NCBI RefSeq assembly: GCF_006346395.1
Contig: NZ_VDMS01000002.1
Location: forward strand, 496,001-560,000
Length of the DNA stretch: 64,000 nucleotides
Direction of reading: 5' to 3'
Source of the DNA: Nocardioides plantarum
GTDB taxonomy: Bacteria > Actinomycetota > Actinomycetes > Propionibacteriales > Nocardioidaceae
Part shown: positions 37,601 to 47,500 of the stretch, piece after piece
Layout: the number at the start of each line of letters is the position of its first letter
How positions within the stretch are numbered: the stretch's first letter is position 1
Program-made: the position numbers and the translations under genes
The notes under the pieces: model-generated
Databases searched by the model: none
What the model was told of the DNA's origin: nothing
Seen by the model: the letters and a program-made list of their open reading frames with translations, nothing else

Positions 37601-38268
37601 CGGGCGTCGGCCTGCACCCCGGCGGCGCGCCGGGCGACCTCGGCCTGGCGACCCAGCGGCTTGAGCTGGCGGCGCAGCTCGTGGAGCAGGTCGCTGAGGC
37701 GGGTGAGGTTGCCGTCGGTGGCGTCGAGCTTGCGGAGCGCCTTCTCCTTGCGCTTGCGGTGCTTGAGGACCCCGGCGGCCTCCTCGATGAACCCGCGGCG
37801 GTCCTCGGGGGTCGCGTGCAGGATCGTGTCGAGCTGGCCCTGGCCGACGATCACGTGCATCTCGCGGCCGATGCCCGAGTCGCTGAGCAGCTCCTGGACG
37901 TCGAGCAGCCGGCAGCTGGTGCCGTTGATGGCGTACTCGGACCCGCCGCTGCGGAACATCGTGCGCGAGATGGTGACCTCGGCGTACTCGATGGGCAGCG
38001 CGCCGTCGGAGTTGTCGATGGTGAGCACGACCTCGGCCCGGCCCAGCGGCGGGCGACCGGAGGTGCCGGCGAAGATGACGTCGTCCATCTTGCCGCCGCG
38101 CAGGCTCTTGGCGCTGGCCTCGCCCATCACCCAGGCGAGCGCGTCGACGACGTTGGACTTGCCGGAGCCGTTGGGGCCCACGATGCAGGTGATGCCCGGC
38201 TCCAGCTGGAGCGTGGTCGCCGACGCGAAGGACTTGAACCCCTTGAGGGTCAGGCTCTTGAGGTACAA
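34666..38268 (-). CDS. smc: Chromosome segregation protein SMC
   Basis: A 1200-residue protein, the normal SMC size. It forms dimers that load on the chromosome with ScpA and ScpB. Start TTG 38268 gives the conserved KSLTLKGFKSFASATTLQL. Walker A GPNGSGKSNVVDALAWVMGE is near residue 32, and the hinge lies around residues 510-650 between two long coiled coils. The signature LSLLSGGERSLVAVAFLVAL and Walker B FYILDEVEAALDD are near residues 1100-1140. A GGAG site lies about 8 bp before the TTG. Confidence 0.97.
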   Translation of the reverse strand: MYLKSLTLKGFKSFASATTLQLEPGITCIVGPNGSGKSNVVDALAWVMGEASAKSLRGGKMDDVIFAGTSGRPPLGRAEVVLTIDNSDGALPIEYAEVTISRTMFRSGGSEYAINGTSCRLLDVQELLSDSGIGREMHVIVGQGQLDTILHATPEDRRGFIEEAAGVLKHRKRKEKALRKLDATDGNLTRLSDLLHELRRQLKPLGRQAEVARRAAGVQADARDARARLVADDLVTARTALEQEMADETILVERRAEVEQQLATARQQESEIEAALREDLPALSRAQETQYALSGLRERLRGTQGLAAERIRNAAGVSESTADRGKDPDAIEAEAERIRVQEAKIAAEVEAGRTAMEDAVKARRAAEDAAAEEDRRIAALQRAAADRREGLARLHGQVNALRSRSTAAADELGRLGLAREEAVARAERAQRDFTALETRVAGLDAGEEGLDAEHEAAVALLDDLEEQLATTRAEALQADRDRSTLAARKDALEMGLARKDGAGALLAASDDGAVAGLMGSVAALLGVRSGYEAAVAAALGSAADAIAVADAAAAVAALAHLKHGDLGRAGLLLAAAPGTPEPDRSGWPALPDHATYAVDLLECPDRLRPSLFRLLERTAVVDDLDAAAGLVADRPDVVAVTRDGDLLSAHAAAGGSHAQQSLIEIQGAVDEAAEALLAATAAGERLGFDLSRLEAERLDARKRVDVALARLHESDATLAAVAEELGQYGSQARSAKGEAQRLTQAIEKAEAARDQDLAGLAELEARLEAAEQAGADGLDAGAEPDTGDRERLAEAAKAARQGEMDARLALRTAEERARAIHGRVDGLLRQARQERDARAKAAERRERLLREGVVAEAVAVAASYALARLEVAIHEATQARQEVEQARSGRERSLLDVRAVLRDLATQHDELVNSVHRDEMARAQQRMRIEQLEERVLDELGLDVEALVAEFGPDQLVPPPASTLAGVPEGGEVPEPTPYDREVQQKRLRVAERELRDLGKVNPLALEEFSAMEERHKFLTEQLEDLKSTRKDLLDIVKEVDSRVEQVFTEAYADVERAFDATFSRLFPGGEGRLVLTDPDNMLTTGIEVEARPPGKKVKRLSLLSGGERSLVAVAFLVALFKARPSPFYILDEVEAALDDTNLGRLLQIYEELRESSQLLVITHQKRTMEVGDALYGVTMRGDGVSTVISQRLRETEPVR

Positions 38269-38542
38269 CGCGAGGCTCCGTCACCGGTGAGGGGCTGTGT
38301 CTGGTGGCACTGACGCGGGGGAAGCTCAGCAGCCTCACCCTACCGGTGGGCGACCCCGGATCCGCGGAGCACCGCGGGGGCGCCAGGCCTCACCGGAACG
38401 CTCCGGACACCGGCCACGGACAAGTTTCACCCCTCTGGGCCCCACCGGTTGTGCCGAAACGCTCCGCGCGTCCCCGATTTGGCGTAAGTCATACCCAGGG
38501 TCCGGGCCGAACGGCGCGCGACCGTGGGCGGAGGGCCTTCTC
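38269..38542. promoter_or_regulatory. Divergent smc / giant-gene spacer
   Basis: 274 bp between the divergent smc and RTX-protein genes. Two near-identical 12-bp direct repeats, CCGGAACGCTCCG at 38393 and CCGAAACGCTCCG at 38454, sit 61 bp apart. GATTTGGCGTAAGTCATACC around 38474 could hold a promoter. GGAGGG sits 8 bp before the giant gene. None of the promoter elements is certain. Confidence 0.35.
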
Positions 38543-41500
38543 GTGAACAGCCACATCTCGGCGCGGCGTCGTCGCACCTTCATCTCGGTGGTCACCAGCA
38601 CGCTGGTGATCGTGGGGGGTCCGACCGCGACCGCGGCGACGGCGGCGACCGCCCCGTCCGCGCTCTCCGCGGCCGACGACGCGTCCGCGCTGCGGGTCGG
38701 CGTGCTGGCCCTGACCGGGTCGATCTCGGCCATCGGCCAGACGCCGGAGCTGGCGACCCCGCTGCCGTTCACCACGTCGTCGCTGGCCGACGTGCTCGAC
38801 CTCGACCAGAGCCTGACCAAGAACGTCGCGGACGCGCTGGAGCAGGCCGACCTCGAGACCGCGCTGAACACGATCGAGGGCATCACCGTCCTCGAGGACT
38901 CCGACGACGCGACGATCGCCTTCACCTACGACCGCACCGTCACCCCCACCCTCCCGCTCGTGCACGACGACGGCGACCTCCGCTTCGGGGCCAACGACGG
39001 TGCCGGGCAGGCGCGGGTCTCGTTGACCACGCACGACGACGCCCCCTTCGTGGTCTCGGTCGACCCGACCCAGACCGACCCGCTGCTGCGGGTCGCCCTG
39101 GTCAGCCAGCCCGTGCTCGACCTGTCGGTCGACATCGACACGACCTCCTTGGCCCCGTTCACCGCCCGCCAGGGCTTCACCGAGGTGTCCGTCACCGGGG
39201 GCCACTACCGGGCCCACCGCGACCAGGTCATCACGATGCGCGACCCCGACGGCCGGTCCCTGCTGACCCTCGAGGACCTGCGCTACTCCACCCTCACCGA
39301 CCTGTTCCGGATCACCACCAGCGACAACGACGTCGACATCGCCTTCGACGTGGCCCTGCCCACCTCGCTGAAGGGCGGCAGCGACGACGAGCGCTCCGGC
39401 ACCCTCGCGCTGACCGACTCCGGCCAGCCGGGGGCCGACGTGTGGCCCACCGCGAAGGACGCCGACGACAGCGACTACGGCACCCGGCTGCGCCAGGCGA
39501 CCGACCTGTCGATGGCCGACGGGATCACCTCACTGGCGCAGTACACCGGGTCCGTCCTCGCCCTGCAGGACGCCGCCGACGTCCCGTTCCCCAACCTCGG
39601 GGGCGGCACCTCCGACCTCTTCTCCCCCGGCGACGACCTGCTGGCCCTCCTCTCGACCGCGGCCGCGGCCCAGATCGTCTGCGGTCCGTCACCCGACAGC
39701 CCGCCGACCGGCGTGGCCGCGCCCGGCGACACCGTCTACTGCCAGGCCATCACCGGCGCGGGCCTCGGTGACGTCACCGACGTCACCTGGACCCTGCGCG
39801 ACCCCGAGGACGGCACCCTGACCGACTCTCCCGCCGACGCCGTCGGCGAGTCGCCGACCGGCCTGGTCAAGATCACCGACTCCGACGGCGAGCCCGACCT
39901 CGAGGTCTCCTTCACCGCCGGTGGGGAGCCCCTGACGGCCCGCTCCATGCCGCACACCGTGCAGGACGTCGTACGACGGATCTCGGGGCTCGAGGACTCG
40001 ACGGCCGAGGCGACGCTGGTCGACGGCCGCCTCAACGTGGCGGTCGACATCGCCCAGGCCGAGAAGACCGTGCCCCTGACGCTCGGCAACCCCGGCACGC
40101 TCGGCGCGCTGGTCGGCCTCACCGGGCTGGGCTCGTCCACCACCGCCAAGGCTCCGGCGAAGGCCACCGGCGCCTCCTTCGACGTCGGGTTCGGCATCGA
40201 GACCGACGACCCGGAGGCGGGTCAGCAGCGGCAGACCTACCTGGTGCCGAAGGACGAGTCGCTGATCGAGATCGACGGCCTCTCCGCTCAGGCGCCCACC
40301 ACCCTCACCGGCCTCGACGCGCGCATCGGCTTCCTCCAGGTCGAGGCCGACCTGACCGGACTCGACCTCGGCAAGACCGCAGGCACCGGCCCGGCCGTGT
40401 CGCTCGAGCGGACCACGGGTGGCACGACCCCCCTCGCGATCTCGACCCTCTTCACCGACCAGGGGGCGCTCGACCCCAGCCAGCTCCGGCTCTCGTCCGC
40501 CGTCACGGCCTCGATCGCGTTCGAGGCCACGGAGGTCCCGCTCTCGGGCTCGACGTACGCCACCGGCACGCCCGGCGGCGCCCGCGGCTCCGCGAGCGTC
40601 ACCTGGGGACCGACCGGCCTGCCCTCGGTGACCACCGACGCCGGCTACGAGCCGCTGCGGGTCTTCGACCCGGTGCCGGCGCGCTTCCTCTCCGGCACCG
40701 CCTCGGTGACACCCGGCACCGGCACCGCTCCCAACACCACGCCCGACACCGCGACGCTCACCATCACCTCGCTCCCGCCTGGGGAGACCCTCTACTCGGC
40801 CCTCAACGTCGCCGAGCCCTCCGCCTCCGACGACCCGACCAAGGACACCGAGGTCGCCCGCCGCCTGGTCGCCGACGGCGTCGGCTGCCAGAACGTCGTC
40901 ATCGTCAGCGACCGGGTCCTGACCTGCGACGGCCTGGCCCCCAACGGCACCTCGGCGCTGGTCGACGGCCAGCGCGTCGAGGCGATCGTGCTCGGCGACC
41001 CGTTCGCCCTGCGCGACTCGGTGATCGACGGCCTCGCCACGACCCTGTCCGAGCTCGAGAAGCTCGGCGCCGACAACGTGGCCGACGGTCTCGCCGCCGA
41101 CCAGTACACCTCGTCGCTCCCGCTGGTCGACCTCACCCCGGCCCAGCTCGCCGTCGAGCGCGACGCGCTCCAGCAGGGCCTCAAGGGCCTAGCCGACACC
41201 GCCACCGCCGACGAGAAGGACAAGGCCGTCCGCGGCGTGCCGCACGTCTCGAGCGCCCAGGAGATGGCCGCCGCCGTCGGCAGCCTGGTCAAGGTCAGCG
41301 GGACCGACGCGGGCTACCGGCCCACGCTCGCCTTCACCCTCGGCACCGACGCCGTCGGCGTCGCGCTCTCCGCGCGGGCCCCGCAGTCGCAGACCCTCGC
41401 CGCACCGCTCCGCCTCGACGACGTCGGTACGGCGTCCCGCCCGGGTCGCGGGCAGGTGACGAGCACCGGCGTGCAGAGCGTGGGCGTCACCTCCACGACC

Positions 41501-44500
41501 ACGCTCGCCATCGACGTCGACCGGGCCACGGCCCGGCCCGCGGTCGCCGACGCGACCGGCACCACGTCCGAGGCGACCCTCGGCGTCACGGGCTCGCCGC
41601 TCGCGGGGAGCCTCCAGGCCGGCGTCAGCAAGCTGACGGTCCAGCCCACCGGCAGCTCGGCCGCCCTCGGCGTCCGCGTGGTCACCGACTACGTCCCGAG
41701 CGCCAGCGGCGGCAGGCTCGAGACCCGGCGTACCAACCGCCGGGCGCCCGACGCCGCCGCGCAGGCCTCGCTCACCGTCGGCACCGACGACGTGATCACC
41801 TACACCGCCGCGGCGACCGACTCCTCCGGCGGCACCGGTGCGGTGCAGCCCGCCCGCGACCCCCTGCAGGTCCAGTACCTCGCCGAGGGCCTCGACGGAC
41901 TCTCCGTGGCCCTCGCCTCCGCGATGGACGGCGCCGCGCCGCGCAACCTCGACGCCGAGGGCGCACCGGTCTCGGCGCCGCTCATCGGCACCGACCTCGA
42001 CGCCGGCGCCGGGGTGCCCGCGATCCTCACCACGCTCACCTCGAGCCTGCGCGACCAGCTCGCGGGCGTCACCGCCACCACGGACGCCGCGCTCAAGACG
42101 CAGCTCGTCACCGCCGTCAAGGCCGGCATCGGCGCGACTCCGGGGCTCGGCACCCCCGGCGCGGTCACCGCCGACGTGAAGTGCGGCGGCACCGCAGGCG
42201 CGTGCAGCACCTGCCCGGCCACCGGCACCTGCACCGTCAACGGCCCCACGGGCTGGGACACCGTGACCGTCTCCACGACGCTCACCGGCGTCTCCAAGAC
42301 GACCAAGCGCGCCTTCGACACCGGCCTGGCCGGCCTGGAGGTGCGTTCCGACGAGGAGAAGGTCGACACGACCACGACCTGGACCCTCCCGGTGACCCTG
42401 CAGCTGCAGCGCGGCGTCGGCCCGCAGGTCCTGGTCACCCCCGGCACCGGGCTCGACGTCACCGTCGACGCCAAGCTGCCCGTCGCCGGCATCAACGCCA
42501 TCGTGGGCTACCTGCCCGCCACGTTGAAGCCCGCGGGCGGCGACCAAGCCAACGGCCGGGTCCAGACCACGATCAACGTCGCTCCACCGGTCGAGGACGG
42601 CGTCACCCCGGAGCCGCAGGCCTACAGCCTCTTCGACCTCTACGACGGCGGGCTGGTCGCCAAGCCCAGCTTCACCGGCCCGGCCCAGGACGGTCTCAAG
42701 CTCGAGTTCAAGACGCTCGCCCAGGACAAGGGCGTCTTCGGCCTCCAGGGCCGCATCGACGTCCCGTGGAAGCCGACGACCAAGTTCTACAAGGACGTCA
42801 CCTACAACCAGGTCGCCCTCGACGTCGGCGACGTGATCGACGCGGTCGCCACCCCGTTCGCGGTGATCGACCCCTACCTCGCGCCGGTCCGCGACGTCGT
42901 CGACGTGCTGCGCAGCCCGATCCCGGTGATCTCCGACCTGTCCGAGCTCGCCGGCGGCGACGAGGTGTCGCTGCTGAGCCTGCTCGAGACCCTGTCGGCG
43001 GCGACCAAGAAGCCCCAGCTCGAGCTCGCGCACCGTGTGATCACGCTGGTCGGTGGGGTCACCGACATCCTCCACGGCGTCGCTGCGCTCAAGGGCGAGG
43101 ACGGCTACGTCCCCCTCGAGCAGCTGTCGACGGCCGGCGAGGCGCTCAGCCTCGACCCCAGCGACGTGACGCTCCGCGAGAAGTGCACCCAGTCGGTCAC
43201 CACCACCACGACCAAGCCCCCGACCACCCCCGGCACCCCGCCGGTCCGCAACGTCGTCAAGAAGGCTCCCGAGCCCTGCCCCGACGACGAGGCCCTGGCC
43301 GCCGCCGACAAGCCCGCCCAGGGCGCGCCCGGACAGACGACCGCGGAGAACCGCGCCGGCAAGCGCAACACCAAGCAGCGCGTCGCCCAGCGGACGCAGA
43401 CCGTCACCGGCCAGCTGCCCGGCTTCTCGCTGCCGTTCCTCGCCGACCCCGACCAGCTGATGGACGTGCTCACCGGCGAGGGCGAGGCTTCCTACTTCCG
43501 TCTCGACCTCGGGACCCTCAAGGCCCAGGTGGCCTACCACCAGTCGTTCGGCCCGATCATGGCCGGACCGATCCCGATCAAGCCCTTCGTCGGAGGCTCG
43601 ATCTCCGTCGAGGGCCGACTCGCCATGGGCTTCGACTCCTACCCGCAGACGCTGGCCGCCAGGTCCGTCGCCCCGGGCGACGTCAGCGGTCTCCTCGACG
43701 CCTACGACAACACCTCGAAGTTCGACGGCTCCAGCGTCATCCGCGAGGGCTTCTACCTCGACGACCTCGACGGCGACGGGGTGGACGTGCCCGAGGTCAA
43801 GATCGTCACCACGCTCGAGGCCGGTGCCGGCATCAGCATCGGGATCGTGACCGCCGGCCTCAAGGGCAGCGTCACCCTGTCGATCAACCTCGACCTCAAC
43901 GACCCCGACGACGACGGGCGCATCCGGACCGCCGAGATCCGCACGCTCTTCAACGGCAACGCGTCGTGCATCTTCGACGCGAGCGCCGAGATCGAGGCCT
44001 CGATCTCGATCTACGTCGAGATCGAGCTGCTCTTCACCTCGCTCGAGTACGAGTACGAGCTCCTCGCGCTCGGCCCGTACGAGCTCTTCTCCTACGGCTG
44101 CCCCGACCTCGTCCCGACCCTGGTGGAGCGCGCGGGCAACACCCTGGTGCTGACCTCGGGCGACAAGAGCGCCGATCGACTACCGGGGGACAACAACAAC
44201 GACGACCTGCCCGACGAGTTCGAGGTGCGTCAGTTCGACAAGGGAGACGGCCGCACGTCGTACGAGATCAGCGGCTTCGGCCGCGTCCAGGTCGTCGAGA
44301 CCAAGCCCACCAGCGGCGGCAAGTACGAGGTCACGGTCTACAAGTCCGGCATCTCGATGTCGTCGACCGACGTGCAGACCACCTACGAGACCACCGGGCC
44401 GCCGACGTTCGAGGCCGACGGCGGCACCGGCAAGGACAAGATCTCCTTCCTCGGCGGCGAGGAGTTCAGCACCAGCACCGCCGGTGACGTCGAGCTCGTC

Positions 44501-47500
44501 TCGACCCCGTTCTCGACCCGGGTCACCCGCCTCGACGGCGGCGACGAGGCCGACACCCTGGTCACCGGTGACGGCGACGACTCCGGCATCGACGGCGGTG
44601 ACGGCGACGACAGCATCGAGACCGGCCTCGGCGACGACTCCGCCACCGGCGGCGCGGGCAACGACGTGGTCGGCGGCGGCGCGGGTCGCGACGACCTGCG
44701 CGGCGGCACCGGCAACGACCGCATCGAGGGCGGTCCGGGCGCCGACCGCGGCGACGGCGAGGACGGCAACGACAGCCTCGTCGGCGGCCCGGGTCGCGAC
44801 GTGCGCGCCGTCCTGGTGCGCAAGACCCCCGCTCCCGACGACGAGACCGCCGACGACATCGTCGACGAGCAGGTGCGCCTCGGCTTCGACAGCGGCGACG
44901 TGCTGGTCGGTGGTCCGGGCCTCGACTCGGTCGACGGCGGCGACGGCTCCGACGTGGTCGCCGGTGGCAAGGCCGACTCGCTCACCGACGCCTCCATGGG
45001 ATCGCTCTTCACCGACGGCGACCGCACGGTGAAGGTCCTGACCCAGGGCGACACCAACCCCCACGACGAGGTCGTCCACCCCCTCACCGCGGTCGTCCCG
45101 AGCGACAGCGCGCTCGACACCCTGTGCGCCTCGGGCGAGCCGGAGTCGAGCTCGGCCACGAGCGACTACGTCACGGGTGGCGCGGAGAAGGACATCGTGG
45201 TCGGCAGCGACGGCGTCGACACCCTCGACGGCGGCAGCGGACCCGACGAGATCTGCGGCAAGGCCGGCGACGACGACCTCTCCGGCGACGCCGCGGGCGC
45301 GACCGGTGGCGTCGGTGACGACCCGGGCGCCGCTGACCGCGACATCATCCGCGGCGGCACCGGCAACGACCGCGCCACCGGCGGTCCCGGCAACGACGTC
45401 CTGTACGGCGACCAGGTGACCCTGGTCCGCAACGGCGCGCGGGTGCTCGACGGGACGCTCGGCACGGACTCCTCCGGCAACGGCAAGGACTACCTCGACG
45501 GCGGCGAGGGCGACGACGTCGTCGCCGGCGGCCTGGGGTCCGACCTGCTGGTCGGCGACGTCGGTGACGACGCGGTCTACGGCGAGGGTCGCGACACCGC
45601 GGCGGTCACGGGCGCCGATGCGCCCCCGCTCTCCGAGCGCCTGCTCGCCTGCAACCCGGTCACTCGGGTGGTCCGTGGTCTGCTCGACCTCGACGGCGAC
45701 CTGTACGGCGGCGGCGGAAGTGCCGGGCTGACCCCCGACACCGGCGTGCTCGCCGGCCTGCCCGTCGTCGACGGCCGGCTCGTCCAGCCCGGCGGCACCA
45801 CCGACTTCCAGGGCATCCTCGACGGCGAGGTCGTGGTCGTCGGCGGACGCATCGACCTCGACCGGGACGGCGACGCCGTCGGCGACGGCGGCGACACCGG
45901 CGTCATCGAGCTGCCCTCGATGCTCGCCACCGGCGACAACACCGACGGTGACTGCATCCTGGCCGGCGCGGGCGACGACCTGCTCCGCGGCGGGTCCGAC
46001 TCCGACTACCTCGGCGGCGGCGACGGCATCGACCTCGCCGAGGGCGGCGACGGCAACGACCTGCTGCTCGGCGACGACGGCACCGACGTCCTGCTGGGCG
46101 GGGCCCACTCCGACGTGATCGTCGGCGGCACCGGCGACGACCACCTCGTCGGCGGCGCGGGCGACGACCGGCTGCGCGGCAACGAGGGCGCCGACGACCT
46201 CATCGGCGGCAGCGCGACCGCGGGGTCGAGCGACGGCCAGGACGTGCTGCTGGGCGGTCGCTCCGAGGACGTCCTGGTGGCCGAGAACGGTGTGGTGGTC
46301 TCTCCCGCGATCGTCGACGCGGTCGCCACCGCGTCGTGGCGCGACTCGACCACCCTCACCCCCGCGGCCGTCGAGGCGGGGGCGGACTCCCCGCTCCGCT
46401 TCGACGACAGCGCCCTGCGCTGCGGTGCGGACCCGGCGACCCGCTACCTGACCCTGCTCCCCGGCGACGGCGAGGCCGGCACGCCCGTGGCCTCGCCCGG
46501 CACCGAGCTCGCCTACGACGAGCTCTACGGCGGTGGCTCGTGCGACTTCGTCTTCGGCTCGACCGGTGACGACCTGGTGCGTGGCGGCCCCGACGACGAC
46601 GTCGTCGAGGGTGGCTCCGGCTCCGACCTCGCCGACGGCGACGACGGCGACGACGTGGTGATCGGTGGCTCGTCGTACGACCCGACCACGACGACCCGCT
46701 ACACGACCGTCCGCGGTGGTGCTGGCGTGCCCGACGGCGACGACACCATCAAGGGCGACGGTGGCCCCGACGGCGTGGACGGCTACGACCTGGTGGCCGG
46801 CGACAACGCCCTGGCGACGCGCGTCCCGGACACCGGCCGCGCCGGACCCGACTACGTGCTGACCCTGCGCGACGTGGCCACCACCACCTCGGTCCCGGCC
46901 CCGGGCACCGGTGGCGACGACACCGTCAGCGGCGGTGGCCTCACCGACCGGCTCTTCGGTCAGGGCGGTCGCGACCGCCTCGACGGTGGCGCCGAGTCCG
47001 ACTACCTCGAGGGCAACGACGGCGCCGACACCATCACCGGTGGTGACGGCGGGGACGACGTCCTCGGCGGCTCGTCGACGGCCGACGGCGCACCGCTCGG
47101 TGACACCGGGACGCGTCTCTTCGAGACTCTGTCCGGTCCCTTCGACGCCTCGGCGGCCGGGCTCCTCGACGGCGGTCACGACACGATCGACGCCGGTGAC
47201 GGCGACGACGTGGTGCTCGGCGACAACGGCCGCATCACCCGCCCGCTGCCGGCGTACCGCAACGCGGCGCGGGCCGACGAGGCCGGCACGCTCGGTGTCT
47301 CCGACGGCGACCGGATCGACGGCGGCTCTGGCAGCGACCGGCTGCTCGGCCAGGGCGGCGACGACACCATCGACGCCGGCGCCGACGACGACCACGTCGA
47401 GGGCAACGAGGGTGGCGACCGGCTCATCGGCGGCACCGGACCCGACGTCGTGATCGGCGGATCCTCCCTCGACCCCGACGGCCGCCAGACCCTCGCGAGC

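Noticed and set aside
35806..38313. An 835-residue plus-strand frame opposite smc
   Set aside because: It mirrors the smc coiled coil, with Gly/Leu/Val repetition and no motifs.
41189..43540. A 783-residue minus-strand frame inside the giant gene
   Set aside because: Low-complexity Gly/Val/Asp composition typical of the third-codon-position shadow; the plus-strand frame is the real one.
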